Below are positions 17,766-25,719 of a stretch of DNA of 64,000 bases, piece by piece. Source of the stretch: Cystobacter fuscus (lineage in GTDB: Bacteria > Myxococcota > Myxococcia > Myxococcales > Myxococcaceae); contig NZ_CP022098.1 of assembly GCF_002305875.1 (NCBI RefSeq), positions 496,001-560,000 on the forward strand, written 5' to 3'. The notes below the pieces were generated by a model. That model ran no database searches and was not told where the DNA came from. It was given only the letters and a program-made list of their open reading frames with translations. The position numbers and the translations under genes were made by a program. Positions within the stretch are counted from its first letter, which is position 1; the number at the start of each line of letters is the position of its first letter.

Positions 17766-18197
17766 ATGCAACGAGAGCAGGAGGGTGCACGCGTGCGTGG
17801 CCGGGTAATGATCGTGGATGACGATGTGATGGTGAGTTCGGCGCTGCGCCGGACGCTGGCACGCGAGCATGACGTGGAGGTGGTGACGAGCTCACGTCAG
17901 GCCCTGGAGTTGCTGTCCGGCCCCAAGGGCGGCGAGGTGGACGTCGTCCTGTGCGACCTGATGATGCCGGACCTGACGGGCATGGAGCTGCACGCGGAGC
18001 TGTCCGTGAAGGCGCCGGGCGTGGCGCGTCGGATGGTGTTCGTCACCGGTGGGGCCTTCACGCCCGCGGCGCGCGCCTTCATGGATCAGGTGAAGAACGC
18101 GCGGGTGGACAAGCCCTTCGACTCGCAGCAACTGCGCGAGCAGGTGCGCGAGTGGGTGGTCAAGGCGCGCACGATGGAGCCCGGTCAGGCGGCGTGA
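17766..18197 (+). CDS. Single-domain response regulator
   Basis: The 143-residue protein is a receiver domain: acidic patch 'IVDDD' (residues 17-20), phospho-acceptor D64 ('LCDLMMPDLTG') and conserved Lys in 'RVDKPF'. There is a charged N-terminal extension of 13 residues and no output domain. The start at ATG 17766 avoids an implausible longer N-terminus. There is no kinase next to it, so it is an orphan. The 'GGAFTPAARAFMD' stretch places this in the common delta-proteobacterial receiver subgroup that follows hybrid kinases, by family resemblance only. Confidence 0.85.
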   Translation: MQREQEGARVRGRVMIVDDDVMVSSALRRTLAREHDVEVVTSSRQALELLSGPKGGEVDVVLCDLMMPDLTGMELHAELSVKAPGVARRMVFVTGGAFTPAARAFMDQVKNARVDKPFDSQQLREQVREWVVKARTMEPGQAA

Positions 18198-18341
18198 GAC
18201 GTGCCCGGCGCCTGCTCGGGCGCGGGTCGCGATGAATGACGGACCGGGGTGCTGCGTCTTCTTTTCGAGGACCACCTTCATTCGAGGGTAGGTTGGCCTC
18301 CGAAGTGACGCACCCACCCCGTTGAACGAGGAGTCTCCGCC

Positions 18342-19088
18342 ATGCTGTCGCCCCGTGCCGTGCTGTTGTCCGCCCTGCTGCTGGGTCTCCCGATGCAAGG
18401 CGCCCTGGCCCAACCCCGGCCGCCCGCCGTGGTGCCGGTGACGGCGACGCAGGAGCGCACCATCCGCGTGGAGGGCCAGGGTGAGGTGAAGGTGGCCCCG
18501 GACGAGGCCTTCATCGACCTGGCCGTGGAGACCCGGGCCCCCTCGGCCCAGGCGGCGGCCGAGGCGAACGCGAAGAAGATGGACAAGGTGATCACCGCGC
18601 TCGTGCAGGCGGGCGTGGCGCGCAAGGACCTGGAGACGCGCAACTACTCGGTGTCCATGGAGTTCGAGCCCCCGGTGCCCGGAGTGGAGGCGCCCAAGCC
18701 GCGCGGCTACCAGGTGAACAACACGGTGCAGGTGCACGTGCGCGACCTGACGAAGGTGGGGCCGCTGTTGGACACGGCGCTCAAGGCGGGCGCCAACCGG
18801 GTGGACTCGGTGCGCTTTGGCCTGAGCAAGCCGGAGACGGGCCGGGATGGGGCGCTGCGTGACGCGGTGGCGCGGGCGCGGCAGTCGGCGCAGGTGCTGG
18901 CGACGGCGCTGGGCGTGAAGCTGGGGCCCGTGCTGGACGCGAGCACCATCTCCGAGCCCGTGCGCCCCATGCCCCTGGCGCGCTTCGCGATGGCCACCGC
19001 CGAGAGCGCGGACGTGACGACGCCCATCCAGCCGCAGGAGCAGACGGTGCAGGCGACGGTGACGCTCATCTACGCCATCGAGAAGTAG
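18342..19088 (+). CDS. SIMPL-domain (DUF541) periplasmic protein
   Basis: This 248-residue protein has a signal peptide ('VLLSALLLGLPMQGALAQ') and then a SIMPL/DUF541 domain beginning 'RTIRVEGQGEVKVAPDEAFI', with the 'KDLETRNYSVSMEFEP' and 'GYQVNNTVQVHVRDL' segments typical of the family. These periplasmic or outer-membrane proteins form ring-like oligomers and are often linked to stress tolerance; exact roles are unclear. RBS 'gaggagtc' precedes the ATG. A strong hairpin separates it from the convergent DUF2267 gene. Confidence 0.88.
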   Translation: MLSPRAVLLSALLLGLPMQGALAQPRPPAVVPVTATQERTIRVEGQGEVKVAPDEAFIDLAVETRAPSAQAAAEANAKKMDKVITALVQAGVARKDLETRNYSVSMEFEPPVPGVEAPKPRGYQVNNTVQVHVRDLTKVGPLLDTALKAGANRVDSVRFGLSKPETGRDGALRDAVARARQSAQVLATALGVKLGPVLDASTISEPVRPMPLARFAMATAESADVTTPIQPQEQTVQATVTLIYAIEK

Positions 19089-19115
19089 TCCGCGCTCCCC
19101 ACGCGAACGCGAAGA

Positions 19116-19143
19116 GGCCCCGGAGACACGTGTCCCCGGGGCC
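19116..19143. terminator. Bidirectional hairpin terminator
   Basis: GGCCCCGGAGACAC (19116-19129) pairs with GTGTCCCCGGGGCC (19130-19143) with one mismatch, giving a nearly perfect 28-base palindrome between two convergent genes. The T-tract is poor (CCCCTT), but position and stem strength support termination in both directions. Confidence 0.7.
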
Positions 19144-19161
19144 CCTTGCCTCCGCAGTGCC

Positions 19162-19614
19162 TCAGCGGGGCAGATCGGCGGCGCGGCGCGCCGCGTCCCA
19201 CGTCCCGCTCACGTTGGGCGGCATCTCCCGGGCAATCCGCTGTGCCAGCCGCTCGGTGATTTGCGAGTGGATGGACGCGAAGACCACGTGCAGCACGAGT
19301 CGCACCTGCTCGGCGTCGACCTGCAGGTGCTCGGCGACATCCAGATAGAAGTCATCCTTGTCGAACTTGCGCGCGTTCGCGCTCCGCTCCTTCCAACAAT
19401 GTTGGAAGAGTTCGCGCAGGCTCTCGGGGAACTGCTCCTTCATCTCCTGCACCAGCCCACCGGGGAGCCGCTCGCACAGCGCGCAGATGACGGCCTCGGC
19501 CGCATCGGTCGGAGGATACTCGGGGACCTCGCGGTTGATTCGCGCGAGGAAGGACTCCGCGCTCGTTCCAACGCCCTCACCAGACCAGGACTCCGTCTGC
19601 TGGGTATGCATCAT
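19162..19614 (-). CDS. DUF2267 family protein
   Basis: The 150-residue protein matches DUF2267: a helical domain with 'FLARINREVP', 'DAAEAVICALCERLPGGLVQ' and 'LPESLRELF'-like segments. Family members are cytoplasmic, small and often stress-associated, without a known biochemical activity. The start at ATG 19614 is preceded on its strand by an 'aggaggc' ribosome binding site. It is convergent with the SIMPL gene. Confidence 0.8.
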   Translation of the reverse strand: MMHTQQTESWSGEGVGTSAESFLARINREVPEYPPTDAAEAVICALCERLPGGLVQEMKEQFPESLRELFQHCWKERSANARKFDKDDFYLDVAEHLQVDAEQVRLVLHVVFASIHSQITERLAQRIAREMPPNVSGTWDAARRAADLPR

Positions 19615-19726
19615 GGGTGTCCGCCTCCTTTCGTGTCAGCTTGGAGACGTCGCGTCGGAATGGCATCGGGGCGGCGTGGAATCGCGGCCCTGGCCCGGAT
19701 CCCCGCTCCCGGACCAGGCGGCCAGG

Positions 19727-21145
19727 CTACTTCGGTGAGGCGGGGGCCTTGCCCGGGGGGCCGGCGTACAGGTCGATGACCTCGGACAGGGCGTGCTGGC
19801 ACACGGAGCAGAAGGGCACCCGGTCACGGGTGAACATCACGCAATCCAACTGGGGCCGGTAATAGCCTCGGGCCTCGTACATGGCCCCCTCGAAGGCGCC
19901 CGTCTGCTTCGCGGCGGGCTGGGCGCGGAAGAAGGCCTCCTCCCAATCGCGCTGGCGGGTGAAGAGCGCGTCCATCTCCGACTCGGGACGGCGCTCGGCG
20001 CGGATGCGGCGGCGCTGCTCCAGCACCTCGCGCGCGTGCGCCTCGTACTCCTCCTTGGCCCAGGGGGTGGGCAGCGGCGTGCCGGGTGTCACCCACTCCT
20101 TCCACTTGAGGCGCGCCGGATCCTTCAAGGCCGTGACGTTCTTCTCCCACGGCTCCACGCGCTCCTCGCTCGGCGCATAGGCGCTGTCGGAGGTGTAGTA
20201 CTCGTCCGCGAGCCCCGCGAAGTGGTGGCCGAACTCGTGCACGAAGACATAGGGGGACCAGAGGCTGTCGGCGGCCACGGTGCTGTAGAGGCCGAAGATG
20301 CCTCCCCCGCCGTAGGTGTTGCCATTGACGAGGATCTCCACGAACTCGTACGGGGCGAACGCGGCGATGTCCCGGAAGCGCCGGTTCTCGAAGGTGAGCA
20401 CGTAGCGCTCGCTGCCGAAGGCGTCATAGGTGGAGCCCACGGGCGAGTCCCGATGGATGCCCGTGGAGGGCCGGGAGATGCCGGACTGCCGCGCGGCCGG
20501 CATCAGCCCCCAGACGTTGAAGTCCCGCTTGCGCTCCTTGAAGGGCGAGTACGTGAAGAGGATGTCCACGAGCCGCCGCGCGTCCTTCTCGAACTTGGGG
20601 CGCTCCTTCTCCGTGTAGCCATCCCCCAGGATGAGCAGATCGACCTTGTCCACGGGCGCGCCCCCGTCCACGAGCTTGAGCAGTGTTCCGGGCGGGGCGG
20701 GCGTGGAGGGGTCGACGAAGGGATCCGCGGGGTCCACCGTCAGGCTCCACACCTCGCGGAAGGAGTTGTCCTTCGCCCGCTTCTTGAGCAGCACCTGCAC
20801 GGGCTTGTCCGGCGCGGCGAAGCGCAGCGATTCGTGGAAGGTGCGGTTCACCTCGCGCGCCTCGGGCGTCAGCTCCCACTCGCCGTAGATGGAGGCGAAG
20901 CCGCGCGAGTAGAGCAGGTGGTTGGTGTCCCGGTCCCTCACCTCGAAGAGGTACTTGCCGAGGTTGCTCTCGTCGATGGCGCGCGAGGGGCTGCCGGGCC
21001 AGGGCAGCGGCTCCACCACGAGTCGATCGAGGCTGAAGCGCTCCTCGGTGGCGTTGCCGGTATGGAAGTAGTCGACGCGGAAGGTACGGGGGCCAGGAGC
21101 GGCGGCGGGGCTCGCGGCCAGGAGCAGGGCCAGCAGGAGGTTCAT
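19727..21145 (-). CDS. Secreted M64-family (IgA peptidase-type) metallopeptidase
   Basis: ATG 21145 gives a short signal peptide ('LLLALLLAASPAAA') and 472 residues. An N-terminal beta domain (about 20-160) precedes the peptidase with 'LLILGDGYTE', a family hallmark, and the zincin motif 'HEFGHHFAGLADEYY' that supplies two histidines, the catalytic glutamate and a third acidic ligand. The C-terminus has a Cys pair ('FCSVCQ') that may form a disulphide. Predicted to be exported and to cleave proteins outside the cell, consistent with a predatory lifestyle. It is co-directional with and follows the PEGA gene. Confidence 0.9.
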   Translation of the reverse strand: MNLLLALLLAASPAAAPGPRTFRVDYFHTGNATEERFSLDRLVVEPLPWPGSPSRAIDESNLGKYLFEVRDRDTNHLLYSRGFASIYGEWELTPEAREVNRTFHESLRFAAPDKPVQVLLKKRAKDNSFREVWSLTVDPADPFVDPSTPAPPGTLLKLVDGGAPVDKVDLLILGDGYTEKERPKFEKDARRLVDILFTYSPFKERKRDFNVWGLMPAARQSGISRPSTGIHRDSPVGSTYDAFGSERYVLTFENRRFRDIAAFAPYEFVEILVNGNTYGGGGIFGLYSTVAADSLWSPYVFVHEFGHHFAGLADEYYTSDSAYAPSEERVEPWEKNVTALKDPARLKWKEWVTPGTPLPTPWAKEEYEAHAREVLEQRRRIRAERRPESEMDALFTRQRDWEEAFFRAQPAAKQTGAFEGAMYEARGYYRPQLDCVMFTRDRVPFCSVCQHALSEVIDLYAGPPGKAPASPK

Positions 21146-21173
21146 GGCCCGACACCGTACCCGAAGCCCGCCG

Positions 21174-22661
21174 TCAGAACGTCCCCGACAACGAGGCACC
21201 CGCTCCGCCCGGGCCCGCCGTGACGTCCACCGACACCGCGGGAGCAGAGCGGGGCGACGGCGACACGAGGAAGAGCACCGCGCCCGTGGCGAGCGCCGCC
21301 CCCGAGCCGATGAGCAGCCCCGTCAGCAGCTGGCCCTTGCGCGAGAGCTGGCCCACGAGCTGTCGGCCCGTGACGTCATCGGCCTCGACCCGTCCGTTCT
21401 CGTTGAGGTGGCCGCGTTGCAGCTCCGCCCACTCCTGCTCCGCGGACAGGCGCACCCCGCCCGCCGCCGCCAGGGCCGCCACACCCACGCCCAGCGTCAC
21501 GTACGACACCACGCGCGTGGCGCTCGGGCCGGAGGCCACGGGCTCCGTGGCACTCACGGTGGGGGTGAGCGGAGCCTCCCAGGGCGGCTGGAGATTGGGC
21601 TGGGCGACCACGACGCTGGGCTGCTCCTTGCCGGTGGTGATGAAGTCCACCAGTGCGGAGAGCGACTCGGTCGGGGCATCGAGCCCTCGCGTCTTGAAGC
21701 CACCCTCGCGCAGCTTCTGCCCGCCTTCCACGTTGAGCACGGTGGCGGCGAGCCACTTGGGTCCGTTGCTCGCCCCCTCCAGGCGCACCACGATGACCTC
21801 CTCCACGCCCAGGGTGCCGCCCAGCCGCACCGCGTGCGACAGGCCCTGCTCACCGCCCTCTTCGGGGGTAGCGAGGCAGGGAAAGGGCGTGGCCGACACG
21901 GCGCCCTCGTAGGCGAGATCCACGTGCACTGGCGTCTCCTCTCCCTGGACGGAGAACTGACGCGGGAAGCTCACGGCGTCGCCCTTCTTGAGCGTGAGCG
22001 CATAGGTGCCGGGTGGCACCTCCAGCGTCAGCGGCGTCTGCCCCACGCTCCGGCCATCGAGGAATACCTCGGAGGAGAGCACGGTGGACTTCACCGAGAG
22101 CCGCACCTTGCGCGCCCGGGCGAGCTCACGGCGCAACTTGTCGAAGGCCTGCCGGGTGGAGGGCGTGTAGTAGTCGGGATCGAGCTGGTACTGCGCGTCC
22201 AGGCGCAGCACGTTGAGGAAGGCGTCGTCGCTCTCCTTCACCCGGCCGAGCGCGCGCTGCGTCATGCCCTGCAGCAACCAGGTGTCGACGAACAGCTTCC
22301 AGCGCGTCTCACCCACCGGCAGCCGCACCACCTGCTCGAGCACCTCGCCCAGGGCTTGCGCGGCCCGGGTGTAGCGCGCCTCGTAGAACTGGCCCCGGGC
22401 GGCCTCGAACTGACGCTGGATGTCCGCGAGGCTTCCGGTGGGTGGGGGGAACAGGCGCTCGGCGAAGTCCGTGGGCGTCAGCACGCTCTCGCCCGCGCGG
22501 GCCGACAGGGTGTCGTGGAGGGCCTTGGTCTGGCTGCTGAGCGCGGCGTCCTTGCAATCGCCGCTGGCGAGGACCGCCCGGCGTGGCGCCGCCTGCGTCA
22601 TGCCACCGAGCGCGAGGGCGAGCACCACCGCCACCGGGTTGAATCTGGAAGAGAAGGTCAT
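21174..22661 (-). CDS. PEGA-domain protein with membrane helices
   Basis: The start at ATG 22661 is chosen because it gives a signal peptide ('VAVVLALALGGMTQAA'). The 495-residue protein has a TPR-like helical half (about 60-165), a PEGA domain ('SSEVFLDGRSVGQTPLTLEV', about 175-245), a central domain, then two membrane helices near the C-terminus ('VVSYVTLGVGVAALAAAGGV' and 'LLTGLLIGSGAALATGAVL'). PEGA domains are found in surface proteins of myxobacteria. Function is not known; it precedes the M64 peptidase gene by 28 bases and may be co-transcribed. Confidence 0.8.
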   Translation of the reverse strand: MTFSSRFNPVAVVLALALGGMTQAAPRRAVLASGDCKDAALSSQTKALHDTLSARAGESVLTPTDFAERLFPPPTGSLADIQRQFEAARGQFYEARYTRAAQALGEVLEQVVRLPVGETRWKLFVDTWLLQGMTQRALGRVKESDDAFLNVLRLDAQYQLDPDYYTPSTRQAFDKLRRELARARKVRLSVKSTVLSSEVFLDGRSVGQTPLTLEVPPGTYALTLKKGDAVSFPRQFSVQGEETPVHVDLAYEGAVSATPFPCLATPEEGGEQGLSHAVRLGGTLGVEEVIVVRLEGASNGPKWLAATVLNVEGGQKLREGGFKTRGLDAPTESLSALVDFITTGKEQPSVVVAQPNLQPPWEAPLTPTVSATEPVASGPSATRVVSYVTLGVGVAALAAAGGVRLSAEQEWAELQRGHLNENGRVEADDVTGRQLVGQLSRKGQLLTGLLIGSGAALATGAVLFLVSPSPRSAPAVSVDVTAGPGGAGASLSGTF

Positions 22662-23054
22662 GGTGAGGCGCGCGGTTGCAGGGCCCGTTCCGGAGCGGAC
22701 CGGGAACCGATGCGCCGAGATAGCAGCCGCCGGGCCCCGCCCACAACCCGCCCGGTTTCGTCCCCAACCGCTGTCATTTCGCGGCCTTGGGCGAGTCCCT
22801 CGCGGCCTACCCATCACGGTGTCCTCCGCTCGGGGACCGGGAGCCCGGCGCACGTCTGCTCGAGCCTCCGTCCCGATCGTGGACGGCGCATCCTGGGCGG
22901 TGGAACGACCCGGACGCCGTCCTGCTTGCCCGGCGGGGAGGCCCTGGGCCATACCCTGTCCGGTGGGACGGCGTGACCATCTTCCCCCGGATGTCGGATG
23001 GACGCGCTCTCCGTGACAACTCCATGACATGGATCAGCGAAAAGTAGGGGCGCC
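22662..23054. other. Intergenic region between divergent genes, no gene seen
   Basis: These 393 bases lie between the divergent PEGA and lipid-kinase genes. Frames crossing it are Arg/Pro/Gly-rich in all phases and show no recognisable protein. I see no convincing promoter boxes, hairpin or repeat. Confidence 0.4.
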
Positions 23055-24068
23055 ATGAATCTCGCCGTGATGGTCAACCTGCGCGCACGCCGCGGCTCCG
23101 AGAAGGTCGGCGGTCTGGTGAAGCGCCTCTTTCCTCGCGCCCGCCTGGCGCTCACCCGCTCCCTCGAGGACGCGCGGTCGTGGATCAGCGGCACCCTGCG
23201 GCAGGATCCCCCCACGCTGCTGCTGGCCGGAGGAGGGGACGGCACCATCACCGGGCTCATCAACGAGATGCGCGCGCAGGGGCTGGCGCTGCCGGCCATT
23301 GGCGTGCTGCCGCTGGGGACGGGCAATGCGTGGGCGCGCGTCACCGGGGCGCCGAGTGCTTCAGTCGCCCTGCGTCAGCTCGCCCGGTGTGGCGAGCGCC
23401 TGCCTCCGCTGCGTCCCTTCTCGCTCGTGGGGCTGGAGGGCCGGGTGGCGCCCTTCGCCGGGACGGGGTGGGACGCGGAGGCCCTGCAGGACTTCAAGGA
23501 CAACCTGGCGAAGTTCCCGGCCGGGCCGTTGCGCGAGGCGAACGCGGGCCTGCGCGGCTACCTGGGCGCCCTGGCCACCCGCACCATTCCCCGGCACCTG
23601 CTGGGCAAGGCGGACCTGCGGGCCAAGGTCTTCAACCTGGGGGCTCCCGCGCTCACCGTGGACGCGCAGGGCCGGGTGATTCCCATGCCGGGCGGGGAGA
23701 CGGGCGCGCTGCTCTACGACGGGCCCGTGGGCGTGTGCGGAGCGGCCACCACGCCCGAGTTCGGCTTCGGCTTCAAGGCCTTCCCCTTCGCCCAGGCCGT
23801 GCCCCACCGCCTGTCCGTGCGCGTCTATGGCGTGGGCGCGCTGGAGGGCGCGCGCAACGTGTTCAAGCTGTGGCGCGGTCAGCACCCCATGCCCGGCATG
23901 CACGACTTCTTCGTCGAGCGCCTGCGCATGGACTTCGACCGCGACGTGCCCTTCCAGATGGGGGGCGACATCATGGGCATCCGCCGCTCGCTGGAGTTCT
24001 CCCTCGCCGAGGAGTCCGTGAACCTCGTGGACTGGCGGCAGTTGGGCCGGCTCGTCGCGAGCGCATGA
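23055..24068 (+). CDS. Diacylglycerol kinase-like lipid kinase
   Basis: The 337-residue protein begins with the DAGK catalytic domain: 'LLLAGGGDGTITGLINEM' (nucleotide-binding GGDGT) and 'GVLPLGTGNAWAR' (GTGN). The C-terminal part is the beta-sandwich typical of YegS/DgkB-type kinases. These enzymes phosphorylate diacylglycerol or sphingoid lipids using ATP at the inner membrane. The domain after 'PFAGTGWDAEALQDFK' is in keeping with the family. Substrate cannot be assigned. RBS 'gtagggg' precedes ATG 23055. Confidence 0.88.
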   Translation: MNLAVMVNLRARRGSEKVGGLVKRLFPRARLALTRSLEDARSWISGTLRQDPPTLLLAGGGDGTITGLINEMRAQGLALPAIGVLPLGTGNAWARVTGAPSASVALRQLARCGERLPPLRPFSLVGLEGRVAPFAGTGWDAEALQDFKDNLAKFPAGPLREANAGLRGYLGALATRTIPRHLLGKADLRAKVFNLGAPALTVDAQGRVIPMPGGETGALLYDGPVGVCGAATTPEFGFGFKAFPFAQAVPHRLSVRVYGVGALEGARNVFKLWRGQHPMPGMHDFFVERLRMDFDRDVPFQMGGDIMGIRRSLEFSLAEESVNLVDWRQLGRLVASA

Positions 24069-24141
24069 CACGCTCCGCTTGACCGCGTCCCGTCCGAGCC
24101 TCTAAGGGCGGCGGGACACGACCCCAGCGGAGGCAGCCGCC

Positions 24142-24831
24142 GTGAGCCATACCTACGAGTACCCGCGTCCGGCGTTGACGGTGGACTGCGTGGTGTTCGG
24201 CCTGGACGAGGAGGACTTGAAGGTGCTCCTCATCCGCCGGGACCTGGAGCCCTTCCAGGGCCGGTGGGCCCTGCCGGGCGGCTTCGTGCGCATGGACGAG
24301 TCGCTCGAGGACGCCGCGCGCCGCGAACTCCAGGAGGAGGCCGGCATCCGCCCAGGCCTCTTGGAGCAGCTCTATACCTTCGGCGCCCCCGGGAGGGATC
24401 CGCGCGACCGGGTGGTGAGCGTGGCCTACTTCGCCCTGGTGAAGCTGTCCGACCACCGCGTCCACGCCGCCACCGACGCGCGCGAGGCCGCCTGGTTTCC
24501 CGTCTGGGACATGCCCAAGCTCGCCTTCGACCACGCCGACATCGCCGCCACCGCGCTCCAGCGACTCAAGGGCAAGGTGCGCTACCAGCCCCTGGGCTTC
24601 GAGCTGCTTCCCCCCAAGTTCACCCTCACTCAGCTCCAGCGCCTGTACGAGAAGATCCTCGAGCGCGAGCTCGACAAGCGCAACTTCCGCAAGAAGCTGC
24701 TCGCCATGGGGCTGCTCGAGGAGCTCGACGAGGTGGAGCAGGACGTCTCCCACCGCGCCGCGCGCCTCTACCGCTTCGACCACAAGAAATACAAACAGTT
24801 GGAGAAGGCCGGCTTCAACTTCGAGCTGTGA
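24142..24831 (+). CDS. nrtR: NrtR-type Nudix transcriptional regulator
   Basis: Starts at GTG 24142 after 'cggagg'. Residues 10-150 are a Nudix domain with an intact Nudix box ('[20 protein letters not shown]' then EAGI), so ADP-ribose pyrophosphatase activity is possible. Residues 155-229 are the winged-helix domain typical of NrtR ('[15 protein letters not shown]', '[18 protein letters not shown]'). NrtR proteins sense ADP-ribose and repress NAD biosynthesis or salvage genes. Here the stop is 12 bases before the palindromic promoter of the PP2C-kinase operon, and a nicotinamidase-like gene with the same promoter lies 3.6 kb downstream, which makes it the best candidate regulator of both. 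Confidence 0.85.
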   Translation: MSHTYEYPRPALTVDCVVFGLDEEDLKVLLIRRDLEPFQGRWALPGGFVRMDESLEDAARRELQEEAGIRPGLLEQLYTFGAPGRDPRDRVVSVAYFALVKLSDHRVHAATDAREAAWFPVWDMPKLAFDHADIAATALQRLKGKVRYQPLGFELLPPKFTLTQLQRLYEKILERELDKRNFRKKLLAMGLLEELDEVEQDVSHRAARLYRFDHKKYKQLEKAGFNFEL

Positions 24832-24843
24832 CGCCACTCCTCG

Positions 24844-24888
24844 TTGACTTCGTGTTTTATCGACACTAACTTGGTGTCCGTCGAACAC
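24844..24888 (+). promoter_or_regulatory. Promoter with 11-bp periodic GTGT/ACAC operator (site A)
   Basis: TTGACT (24844-24849) and TAACTT (24867-24872) are separated by exactly 17 bases. Over them lie four half-sites: GTGT 24852, ACAC 24863, GTGT 24874 and ACAC 24885, each 11 bp from the next. The central part GACACTAACTTGGTGTC (24862-24878) is a near-perfect palindrome, and the outer arms share the same centre (24870). A bound dimer pair would block the -10 box. The expected transcript starts near 24879, with about 30 bases of leader before ATG 24909. The same design recurs at 28393. Confidence 0.8.
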
Positions 24889-24908
24889 GGAGTCAGGGGA
24901 GGAGCGCC

Positions 24909-25715
24909 ATGTCGCCGTTGCCCTTCGAGCTCGCCGCCGCCACCGTCCAGGGTCGGGAACACGCCCGGGCGGGGCGCAACAACCAGGATGCCTTCTTCAC
25001 CCGGACCAGCCCCCGGGGCCTCGCCGCCGCCGTCGCGGATGGGTGTGGCAGTGGGCGCCAGAGCGAGCTGGGCGCGCAGCTCGGTGCCCGCCGCGCGGTG
25101 GAGGGCGCGCTCGCGCTGCTGGAGGAGGGCCTTGCACCCGGCTCGCCCGGCTTCCTCGCGCGGCTGGAGGCGGACCTGCTGTGTTTCCTGGGAGGGCTCG
25201 CCCGGGAACTGGGGCCCTCGGCCGTGGGCGAGGCCCTGCTCTTCACGCTCGTGGGCGCCGTGCTCACGCCGGACGAGGTGCTCGTCTTCTGCGCGGGGGA
25301 TGGGCTCTGGGCCCTCAATGGCGAGGTCCATCCGATCGGCCCCTTTCCCGGGAACGCGCCGCCCTACCTCGCCTATGGCCTGTTCAAACCAGGCACGGGC
25401 TCGCTGTGCTCCCTGGCGCTGAGGCCCACGGCGGAGGTGGACTCGCTGGTGCTCGGCACGGACGGGGCCGCGGACCTGGACGGGCTCGCCGGGGCGTGTG
25501 TCCCCGACAGTGACGAACCCGTGGGGCCGCTGTCGCGGTTGTGGACCGAGGACCGGTACTTCTCCCATCCAGACGCGCTGCGCCGCCGCTTGTCGCTGCT
25601 CAACCGTGAGTCCGTCCGCGCCGACTTCACCGCCCGGCGCCTCGTGCGCGTGCCGGGCCTGCTCGCCGACGACACCACCCTCGTCATCCTGCGCCGCCAG
25701 CGGGAGAGGAACTGA
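24909..25715 (+). CDS. PP2C-family serine/threonine protein phosphatase
   Basis: The 268-residue protein has the PP2C order of motifs: 'GRNNQDAFF' (first metal Asp), 'AAVADGCGSG' (metal Asp), 'VFCAGDGLWAL' (GDG) and 'LADDTTLVIL' (C-terminal DD). It lacks membrane segments and regulatory domains. PP2C enzymes remove phosphate from Ser/Thr using two metal ions. The kinase gene begins four bases after its stop, so the two probably oppose each other on shared substrates. RBS 'ggggagg'. Expressed from the periodic-operator promoter at 24844. Confidence 0.9.
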   Translation: MSPLPFELAAATVQGREHARAGRNNQDAFFTRTSPRGLAAAVADGCGSGRQSELGAQLGARRAVEGALALLEEGLAPGSPGFLARLEADLLCFLGGLARELGPSAVGEALLFTLVGAVLTPDEVLVFCAGDGLWALNGEVHPIGPFPGNAPPYLAYGLFKPGTGSLCSLALRPTAEVDSLVLGTDGAADLDGLAGACVPDSDEPVGPLSRLWTEDRYFSHPDALRRRLSLLNRESVRADFTARRLVRVPGLLADDTTLVILRRQRERN

Positions 25716-25719
25716 CGCC